64,000 bases of DNA from Halorussus sp. MSC15.2 (lineage in GTDB: Archaea; Halobacteriota; Halobacteria; Halobacteriales; Haladaptataceae). Shown in pieces: positions 58,205 to 64,000 of the stretch. Position 1 is the stretch's first letter. Every line of letters starts with the position of its first letter. Under the pieces are notes generated by a model. That model was not told the origin of the DNA, searched no databases, and saw only the letters and a program-made list of their open reading frames with translations. The DNA lies in the NCBI RefSeq assembly GCF_010747475.1, contig NZ_VSLZ01000002.1:682001-746000 (forward strand), read 5' to 3'. Both the position numbers and the translations under genes were made by a program.

Positions 58205-58609
58205 GCGAACCCATTCCGTTTGGTCCGTGCCTGTTTGGGTCGCAGCGACAGGTCTCCTATCGCGTCACGTAGTGAGGCGTAGAACGCGCGGAAGACGAGA
58301 GCGAGAGGAAACTTAACTGGGAGAAGACGAATCGCGTCCGCCGAGCAGTCGCGCGGCGACCGTGACGACAACAGCGCGTACTGACTGGTAAAACGAGTAC
58401 TCGACCGTCCGAGTACACGCCTTTAGAGAACCAAACTTCAAGTACGAGGACGGAACGAACCCGGCCCGTGACCTGAATCGGGCCGGGACGCGTCTGCGGT
58501 TGCGCGGCGCGCGGCGTTCCGGACCCCCGTCCGAAAGTGCGCCGCCTGTCAGCCACCTGCGGGAGCGCCAGCAATCGTTCGTCGTGAGGGCGTATCCGGT
58601 CCGTGTCGG
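58205..58609. other. Intergenic region with two strong GC-rich hairpins
   Basis: This 405-bp gap lies between the 3' ends of two converging genes. No protein frame in it looks real. A promoter-like TTTAGAGAACCAAACTTCAA stretch (about 58422-58441) precedes the structured segment 58460-58545 described separately. Confidence 0.4.
58460..58545. ncRNA. Candidate structured RNA or terminator element
   Basis: There are two hairpins in a row. The first is a perfect 9-bp stem, CCCGGCCCG-10-CGGGCCGGG (58460-58487). The second is GCGGCG (58511-58516) pairing with CGCCGC (58540-58545), enclosing CGGAC-4-GTCCG (58520-58524 with 58529-58533). The tract lies between convergent genes, 65 bp beyond the metE stop. 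It could be a small RNA, a 3'-UTR stabiliser or a bidirectional termination zone. Strand is undetermined because both strands fold alike. Confidence 0.3.
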
Positions 58610-59677
58610 TCAGTCGTCTGCGGTCACGGCCGACCGCTCGACCTCGATTTCGCCGGCGTCGAGTTCCTGCTCGACCTCTCGGGCGGCGCGCACGAGGTTC
58701 ACCATCTTCTCGTAGGCCACCTCGCGCGGGAGGAGTTTGAGGCCGCAGTCCGGACTGACGGTCAGTTGCTCGGGCGGGACGACTTCCAGTCCCTTCTGGA
58801 TGTTCTCCTTGATTTCGGGCACCGACTCCACCTCGGCGACGTGGGCGTCCACCACGCCGAGCGCGAGGTCCGCCGTGAACTCCTCTTGGAGGAATACCGG
58901 AAGCTGGTCGTAGTCGCCGTTGGCGAGTTCGAGGTCGAACTCGTCCACCGGGAAGTCCAAAATCTCCGGATAGATGCGCGAGTAATCGCCGTAGCAGACG
59001 TGGAGTCCGATGCGCACGTCGTCCGGGATTCCGTCCACGATGCGTTCGAGACAGTCGCCGACGATGGCGTGGTCGTCTGGCGTCGTGGCGAGCGCGGGTT
59101 CGTCTATCTGGATGTAGCGAGCGCCCGCTTCGACCAGTTTCTCGACCTCCTCGTTCACGAGGTCGGCGAGGTCGTTGGCGAGCGCCTCGGTGTCCTCGTA
59201 GGCCTCGTTGAAGCTCCAGTTCGCGAGCGTGTACGGTCCCGTGATGGGTACCTTGACCGGTCGGTCCGAGACGCTCGCGGTGAACTCGTACTCGTCCACG
59301 AGCCACGTCTCGTCGTACTCGACGTCCGAGACGACGGATGGCTTGTCGAAGGTGTTGTGGCCCCACACCTTCACCGGTCCGTTGAACTCGTAGCCGTCGA
59401 TGCGGTGGGCGAAGTACTCGACCATTTCGTTGCGGCGCATCTCGCCGTCCACGACCACGTCGAGACCGGCGCGCTCGTGTTCGTCGGTGATGAGTCGGGC
59501 GGCGTCGTCCTTGGCCTCTTGCCACGCGTCGTCGTCGAAGTCGGCGTCCTCGTCCTCGTGGAGGTCGCGCGCGCGGTCAACCCACTTCGGCTTGGGATAG
59601 CTTCCGACGACGGTCGTCAGCAGGAAGTGGTCGGTCGGGTGATTCTCGGGTCGGAACTGGTCTCTGGTGTCGGTCAT
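58610..59677 (-). CDS. metE: Methionine synthase, cobalamin-independent, archaeal MetE (catalytic)
   Basis: This enzyme methylates homocysteine to methionine. The 355-residue protein resembles the C-terminal catalytic half of bacterial MetE: LLTTVVGSYPKPKWVDRAR at the N-terminus, YIQIDEPALATTPDDHAI near residue 190, the zinc ligands IGLHVCYGDYSRIYPE (H-x-C) near 228 and VSPDCGLKLLPREVAYEKM (Cys) near 310. It overlaps its upstream partner by ATGA. Archaeal MetE lacks the long N-terminal domain of bacterial enzymes, so the methyl donor may differ from folate triglutamate. Confidence 0.9.
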   Translation of the reverse strand: MTDTRDQFRPENHPTDHFLLTTVVGSYPKPKWVDRARDLHEDEDADFDDDAWQEAKDDAARLITDEHERAGLDVVVDGEMRRNEMVEYFAHRIDGYEFNGPVKVWGHNTFDKPSVVSDVEYDETWLVDEYEFTASVSDRPVKVPITGPYTLANWSFNEAYEDTEALANDLADLVNEEVEKLVEAGARYIQIDEPALATTPDDHAIVGDCLERIVDGIPDDVRIGLHVCYGDYSRIYPEILDFPVDEFDLELANGDYDQLPVFLQEEFTADLALGVVDAHVAEVESVPEIKENIQKGLEVVPPEQLTVSPDCGLKLLPREVAYEKMVNLVRAAREVEQELDAGEIEVERSAVTADD

Positions 59678-60681
59678 GCTTTCACCTCCGCGAGGTCGGT
59701 CGCTTCGCCGAGCGCGGCGAGTTTCTCCTCGAACGTCGAGTACGGCAAGTAGAACAGTTCGGTGTTCGGCGTCAGGTAGATGGTCTCGAAGTCGCTCGCG
59801 GGCGTGTTCTCCTGCAACCAGTCGGCCCGGTCGGAGATAGCCTCGGCGTCTTCGACCAGCGTGTTCTGGCCGTCCACCACGCCCGCGGCGATGGAGTCCT
59901 TGGTGCCGTACTCGTTGATGTTGTACAGGTTGTCCTCGTGGTTACTCACGAAGTCGTAACTGAGCGCGTCGAAGTCGGCGTCGAGGAGGTGGGCGTGGAC
60001 CTTCTCGTCCAGCGCGCCCCAGTAGGTGTGGACCACGACGTCGGTGTCGGCCGGGGCGGCGCTCGTCACCGCATCGACCGCTTCGCTGGCGCGTTCGTCC
60101 TCGCCGTCGTCCGGCGAGTTCTCCACCAGCGACGGTTCGAGGACGAACAGCGTCTCCACCTCGGGGAACGCCTCGACTTCACCGGCGAGGAAGTCGGCGA
60201 TGGCGTCGAGGAACTCGTCGTCGTCGCCGTAGTACTCGTCGGTGGCGAGGTCGGCGAGCGAGTAGGGACCGGGGACGACCGCCTGCAACTCGTCGGCGTC
60301 CACGAACTCGCTGGCGGCGTCCAACTCGCCGGCGATGTCGCCGTCGAAGGTCAGGTCGTCGGTCACGACCGGGTCGCGGTAGAAGTTGTTGTTGTCGTAG
60401 TACCGGACGATGCCGCGGGTCTCCACCGAGTCGTGGACCGCGAGCGGGTGGGCTAGCATGTCGTCCCATCGGAGTTGCCCTTCGACCACGCGGTCGAGTC
60501 CGGCCGACTGCTGGCGGTCGATGACTTCCTCGCGGGCCTGTTCGTAGACGTCGGTCACGGCTTCGCCCTCGTCACCGTCGATGAGGTCGTGCTTCTGGTG
60601 ACCCTTCAGGTCGGAGAGGTCCTCCTTGGCCCAGTCGGGGAGCGGGTATACTCCCGGTGTCGTCGCGACGTGTTCGGTCAT
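59674..60681 (-). CDS. MetE-like protein lacking the zinc-site cysteines
   Basis: The 335-residue paralogue starts the pair and overlaps metE by four bases. It shows the same barrel outline (TTPGVYPLPDWAKEDL, VVPGPYSLADLATDEYYGDD and FVLEPSLVENSPDDGED). Where MetE has H-x-C it reads VVVHTYWGALDEK, and the late Cys position reads IYLTPNTELFYLPYSTFEEK. With the zinc ligands gone it should not methylate alone. It resembles the non-catalytic N-terminal half of bacterial MetE split into its own gene, probably acting as a partner. A leaderless-type TATA box lies just upstream. Confidence 0.8.
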   Translation of the reverse strand: MTEHVATTPGVYPLPDWAKEDLSDLKGHQKHDLIDGDEGEAVTDVYEQAREEVIDRQQSAGLDRVVEGQLRWDDMLAHPLAVHDSVETRGIVRYYDNNNFYRDPVVTDDLTFDGDIAGELDAASEFVDADELQAVVPGPYSLADLATDEYYGDDDEFLDAIADFLAGEVEAFPEVETLFVLEPSLVENSPDDGEDERASEAVDAVTSAAPADTDVVVHTYWGALDEKVHAHLLDADFDALSYDFVSNHEDNLYNINEYGTKDSIAAGVVDGQNTLVEDAEAISDRADWLQENTPASDFETIYLTPNTELFYLPYSTFEEKLAALGEATDLAEVKA

Positions 60682-60708
60682 GTACTCCGGCCTACGGAAT
60701 GCCGGTGC

Positions 60709-60718
60709 TTAATATTTT
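60709..60718 (-). promoter_or_regulatory. TATA box of the metE operon
   Basis: On the minus strand GGAAAATATTAAGC (about 60707-60720) lies 26-39 bases upstream of the ATG at 60681. That spacing fits a transcript starting at or very near the start codon, typical for haloarchaea. Confidence 0.5.
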
Positions 60719-60812
60719 CCTCTCCGGAGATTACTGTTGGTCATAGCAATTCGGTAGCACGCCTCATGGGGGCGACGGAAATGCATTTCTGTTAGCTATT
60801 GGACTTGTAAGC

Positions 60813-61355
60813 ATGCATGAGTTCAGGGACGCGGTCGCGGTCGCGTTCATCTGCGGACTCGTCGTCGGTGCAGTTGGCTTGTCGGGAGTCGGTTCGCCGG
60901 CAAGAGAGACCGACCCGGGTCCCGACCCCGAGTCGCCAGCCTTCTACGTGAGCAAATCACTCGAGGACTGCCTCGAAACCCGCGCCCACGGAGGGTGGGT
61001 CCACGAAGTCTCAGTCGACCACGCCTACGGGGTGACACTGAACGCCACCGTCGTCCACGAACCCGGGCGGACTGTCGATGTGACGGTTTCGCGAGTTTCG
61101 TCGGGGACCTACCGAATCGACGTCCGGACGAGCGTCGAGGAAACCCGAACGTCGGACGTACAGCAGGCGAGGTCGGACTCGGAGGACTGTCCCCCTGCAA
61201 CGCACGTCGAACTTGGAACGAGTCTACCCACCGACTACCGGCAGTTCGAGGTGGCGGTGGACGGTCGCACGCTCCTGACCGTCGAGAACGAGGACACTGG
61301 CGGGGAACTCTACCAGTTGCCGAACCCGGTGAACGCGACCACCTCAGCGGAGTAG
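60813..61355 (+). CDS. Predicted exported or membrane-anchored protein, unknown function
   Basis: The 180-residue protein has an N-terminal hydrophobic segment (VAVAFICGLVVGAVGLSGVG) that may be a signal or anchor. The rest is hydrophilic and beta-rich, with segments HAYGVTLNATVVHEPGRTVD and DYRQFEVAVDGRTLLTVENE. Three Cys residues lie outside the hydrophobic segment: DCLE at about residue 52 and DCPP near 130 flank a beta region and could form a disulfide. Sequons NAT occur twice. No family is recognised. Its end overlaps the convergent methyltransferase gene by 12 bp. Confidence 0.65.
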   Translation: MHEFRDAVAVAFICGLVVGAVGLSGVGSPARETDPGPDPESPAFYVSKSLEDCLETRAHGGWVHEVSVDHAYGVTLNATVVHEPGRTVDVTVSRVSSGTYRIDVRTSVEETRTSDVQQARSDSEDCPPATHVELGTSLPTDYRQFEVAVDGRTLLTVENEDTGGELYQLPNPVNATTSAE

Positions 61356-61925
61356 CTTCAACACCGTCAGCGTCTCGAAGGGGAACGACTCGTCACGGAG
61401 CGCCACCGCGGAGAACCCTTCGTCGTCGGCCAACGCCACGACTTCGTCTACGCCAGTGAGACTACTGACCAGCAGGTAGACCGCTCCGTCGGGGTCGAGG
61501 ACTCGGCCTACGGATTCGAGGAACGGTTCGATGACCTCCCGGCCGTCCTCGCCGCCCGAGAGCGCGACCTCCATCCAGTCGTCGCGCTCCTCGTCGGGGT
61601 CGGTCGGAAGGTAGGGCGCGTTGAACAGGACGACGTCGAAAACGTCCGAACGGAACGGTTCGAGCAGGTCGGCCCGGACCGCTTCCACGCCTCGCTCGCG
61701 GGCCTGCGTGCAAGCGTGGGGGTTCACGTCGGACCCGAGGACGCGGGCGTGAGTCTCGTCCATTACTCGCTCTGCGACGTACCCCGACCCGGTTCCGACC
61801 TCCAGCGCGAGCGATTCTCGGTCGTCTCCGAGGTCGGCGATAGCGGCCTCCGCGAGCAGGTGTGAGTCTTCGGCCGGTTGGTACACCTCGGTCTCGACGT
61901 CGCGTCGGTCGGCGAGGTCTGTCAC
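61344..61925 (-). CDS. HemK/PrmC-type methyltransferase (release-factor or protein methylase)
   Basis: The 193-residue product starts at GTG 61925, overlapping mscS by GTGA. It has QPAEDSHLLAEAAIADLG, the SAM loop LEVGTGSGYVAERVMDE (about residues 40-56), GSDVNPHACTQAR, and the catalytic NAPYLPTDPDEERDD in place of NPPY. Such small HemK2-like enzymes methylate the Gln of release factor 1, or in archaea possibly other proteins. The order ksgA-mscS-hemK is a tight operon in the window. Confidence 0.87.
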   Translation of the reverse strand: MTDLADRRDVETEVYQPAEDSHLLAEAAIADLGDDRESLALEVGTGSGYVAERVMDETHARVLGSDVNPHACTQARERGVEAVRADLLEPFRSDVFDVVLFNAPYLPTDPDEERDDWMEVALSGGEDGREVIEPFLESVGRVLDPDGAVYLLVSSLTGVDEVVALADDEGFSAVALRDESFPFETLTVLKLLR

Positions 61926-63094
61926 TCTCGACTCACCTCGTTCGCGTCGGACGCGTCGTCGGTCAGACCGCCGTCGGCGGTGGTCTCCCGTACGACGGGT
62001 TCGTCCGCGACGCGGAACCCGCCCGACTCCTCGCGTCCGGTGAGTTCTCGCTGGGGATAGGGGATTTTGACGCCCTCGCGGTCGAAGGTAGTCTTGACCG
62101 ATTCGATGACCGCGGTCCGGGCGCGCCACTGCCTGCGCGCGCTCGGTTTGTCTATCCAGAAGCGCAGGAGAAGCGTGACCGCGGAGTCGCCGAACTCCTT
62201 GAGCACGACTTTCGGCGTCGGCACGGTCAGCACCTCGTCTAAGTCCTTCATCGTCTCCTCGGCGAGGTCGGCCGCGCGCCGCACGTCGGCCTCGTAATCG
62301 ACGCCGACCTCGACTTCGATGCGGAGTCGGCCCTTCCGACTCTTGTTGACTATCTTCTCCCCGCTCACGATGTCGTTGGGAATCATCACGTACTCGCCGG
62401 CGAACGTCTGGATGCGGGTGTTGACGATGGAGATGTCGGTCACGATACCCTCCTCGTCGTCCACCTCGACCCAGTCGCCGATTTCGAAGGGCCGCGAGAA
62501 CATCAGCACGAACCCGGCGAGCAGGGCACCGAGCGTCTGGCGGGCGGCCATACCGACCACGATACCGAGGAACCCGGCCCCGACCAGCAGGCCGCTGAGG
62601 TCCACGCTCCACATTCCGAGGATGATGGCCACGGCCGAGACGTACACCGTGAGTTGCGAGACCCGGTAGACGATTTCGCTCTGGTGCTGGCTAATCGTGT
62701 CGTGACCCTCCGTGAATCGGTCGATAGCCTTCTTGACGAATCCGGTGACGATGTACGCGCCGGCCACCACCGCCAACGCGAACACGACTCTGAAGCCCTT
62801 GCCCACGGTCGCGTTTATCTGGTCGAGCGCGACGGTGGCGGTCGTGGCCCGGTCCCAGAGGACGAGCAGACTGACCGCCGCACCGAACAGTAACGTCCCG
62901 AAGGCGGCGAGCAACACCACGTCGCCCACGTGCCGCGGGAACCGCCGGCGGAGTTCCGGCCGCACGCGACGGACGGCCCAGACCGCGACGGCGAGACCGA
63001 CGAGGATGCCGACCGTCGCCGCCACCTGCTGAGTCTGGGTGAAGTTCGCCAACTGGTCGATGGCAGCGAGAATCCCGCCGTCGGTGCTGTTCAC
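61922..63094 (-). CDS. Small-conductance mechanosensitive channel (MscS family)
   Basis: MscS-type channels release solutes upon hypo-osmotic shock, important in a halophile. The 390-residue protein has about four membrane helices, the pore-lining VGAGFLGIVVGMAARQTLGALLAGFVLM (split: LGIVVGMAARQTLGALLAGF), then the beta domain ARPF..GDWVEVDDEEGIVTDISIVNTRI (split: IGDWVEVDDEEGIVTDISIV). The C-terminal part is VKIPYPQRELTG followed by an acidic tail. It overlaps ksgA by four bases and hemK by four bases. Confidence 0.92.
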   Translation of the reverse strand: MNSTDGGILAAIDQLANFTQTQQVAATVGILVGLAVAVWAVRRVRPELRRRFPRHVGDVVLLAAFGTLLFGAAVSLLVLWDRATTATVALDQINATVGKGFRVVFALAVVAGAYIVTGFVKKAIDRFTEGHDTISQHQSEIVYRVSQLTVYVSAVAIILGMWSVDLSGLLVGAGFLGIVVGMAARQTLGALLAGFVLMFSRPFEIGDWVEVDDEEGIVTDISIVNTRIQTFAGEYVMIPNDIVSGEKIVNKSRKGRLRIEVEVGVDYEADVRRAADLAEETMKDLDEVLTVPTPKVVLKEFGDSAVTLLLRFWIDKPSARRQWRARTAVIESVKTTFDREGVKIPYPQRELTGREESGGFRVADEPVVRETTADGGLTDDASDANEVSRE

Positions 63095-63987
63095 TCGGTC
63101 TCACCTCCGCCGCGGCCGTACTCGTCGGCCACCGTCGCCAGCGCCGCGAACGTCTCCGGCGGAATCTTGCCCGCGCGCTTGCTCAGCACGTCCGGGTCGA
63201 GGTCCGTCTCTCCGTCGGCGATAGCTTCGACCGGCGCGTCGGCGTCGTCCAGTCCGGAGATGTGGCCGGTGTTCCGAATCGCGTTTCGGAGGGTCTTGCG
63301 GCGCTGTGTGAACACGGCCTTCACGAACCGGAGGAAGAACTCCTCGTCTTCGACCTCGTAGTCGGGGTCGCGGGGCGTGGTTCGGACCACCGCGCTCTCG
63401 ACGTCCGGCGGCGGCGAGAACGCTTCCTTCGGCACGGGTTCGACCACTTCTACGTCTGCGTAGTGCTGGGCGCTCACCGACAAGCGGCCGTAGTCGTCGG
63501 TGCCGACGTCGGCGGCCATGCGCTCGGCGAACTCCTTCTGGAACATGAGCACCGTCGGCTTGCCGCGCGGCAGGAGGCGGAACGTGATTTCGCTGGAGAC
63601 GCCGTAGGGGAGATTCGAGACCGAGACCGAGAAGTCGGGCAGTTCGACCGAGAGTGCGTCGCCGGAAATTACCGTCAGGCGTCCGGCCGCGATTTCGTCG
63701 GCGAACTCCTCGCGCAGGAACGCCGCGAGGTCCGGGTCGCGCTCGATGACGGTCACCTCGTCGGCCACCGCGAGCAGTCGGTCGGTCAGCGCGCCGGTCC
63801 CCGGCCCGATTTCGAGGACGTGAGACAGGTCGAACCCCGCTTCCGCGGCGTAGTCGGGCAGTCGGTCGAGAACTCGGTCGTCTATCAGAAAGTGCTGGTC
63901 GCGGTCGGGATTACCGCGGACGCCCGCCCGCCTGAGCAGCGCGTCCGGGTCTCGGGGAGCGGTCCCCGAATCGCGTGAGTCGGTCAT
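63091..63987 (-). CDS. ksgA: rRNA adenine N6,N6-dimethyltransferase (16S rRNA)
   Basis: KsgA/RsmA dimethylates two adjacent adenosines near the 3' end of 16S rRNA and checks small-subunit assembly. The 298-residue protein has DQHFLIDDRVLDRLPDYA, the SAM-binding LEIGPGTGALTDRLL (about residues 56-70), VIERDPDLAAFL, and the catalytic NLPYGVSSEITFRLL (about 128-142). It starts 13 bp from the right edge, so its upstream neighbour is not visible. It is first in the ksgA-mscS-hemK unit. Confidence 0.95.
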   Translation of the reverse strand: MTDSRDSGTAPRDPDALLRRAGVRGNPDRDQHFLIDDRVLDRLPDYAAEAGFDLSHVLEIGPGTGALTDRLLAVADEVTVIERDPDLAAFLREEFADEIAAGRLTVISGDALSVELPDFSVSVSNLPYGVSSEITFRLLPRGKPTVLMFQKEFAERMAADVGTDDYGRLSVSAQHYADVEVVEPVPKEAFSPPPDVESAVVRTTPRDPDYEVEDEEFFLRFVKAVFTQRRKTLRNAIRNTGHISGLDDADAPVEAIADGETDLDPDVLSKRAGKIPPETFAALATVADEYGRGGGETE

Positions 63988-64000
63988 GTTGTCCCCGGAT

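Overview
The window is chromosomal DNA from an extremely halophilic archaeon (class Halobacteria). The evidence is its high GC content, the strongly acidic predicted proteins, archaeal ribosomal proteins (L7Ae, S28e, L24e), an AglB/AglJ N-glycosylation system, an archaellin, the isopentenyl-phosphate-kinase branch of the mevalonate pathway, haloarchaeal Bat-type HTH regulators, and tight operons joined by ATGA/GTGA overlaps. Genus cannot be fixed from the sequence alone. No tRNA, rRNA, CRISPR array, insertion sequence or integrase was seen, and most of the window looks like core genome.

Layout. (a) 1-10.4 kb: a partial ArsR-type regulator; a glycerol block with glycerol kinase and a membrane protein (probable glycerol uptake) on the minus strand, divergent from glpA-glpB-glpC; then an Orc1/Cdc6-like ATPase, a stub HTH protein and a DUF368 membrane protein. 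(b) 10.5-22.4 kb: protein glycosylation. A minus-strand operon runs GT2 (frameshifted) > GT4 > two tandem alkaline-phosphatase-superfamily paralogues > a third family member > flippase > AglB oligosaccharyltransferase, with an archaellin gene and AglJ alongside. (c) 22.5-31.7 kb: an acyl-CoA synthetase, a Tat lipoprotein, a penicillin acylase, an SSS-family symporter flanked by two overlapping small genes, a broken Cys-rich protein and a glycerophosphodiesterase. (d) 31.8-42.9 kb: the rpl7ae-rps28e-rpl24e-ndk operon with a box C/D-like kink-turn in its leader, an acetyltransferase, cysteine synthase, TmcA, a tiny Zn-finger-like protein, a frameshifted Tat-exported cyclase-family protein, GluRS and a large receiver/PAS/GAF/Bat regulator. 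(e) 43-48.7 kb: isoprenoid genes mvk-ipk and idsA, with RNase J. (f) 48.8-64 kb: S9 peptidase, hydrolase, HtrA-like protease, thiolase plus its OB-fold partner, phosphoesterase, APH-like kinase, split MetE-like pair, and the ksgA-mscS-hemK operon.

Themes. Glycerol is phosphorylated by GlpK and oxidised by GlpABC, a major carbon route in brines. AglJ should start the dolichol-linked glycan and AglB transfers it; archaellin, which carries sequons, is a plausible substrate. Four genes (glpB, GT2, Cys-rich protein, cyclase) each appear broken by an indel of one or two bases in a GC-rich run, which looks more like base-calling error than gene decay. The observations most worth checking are the L7Ae leader kink-turn, the three-gene symporter module, the phosphatase-superfamily triplet in the glycosylation operon, a dispersed in-frame repeat, and a receiver domain with Glu in place of the phospho-acceptor Asp. 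All calls were made by reading the sequence; no database search was run.
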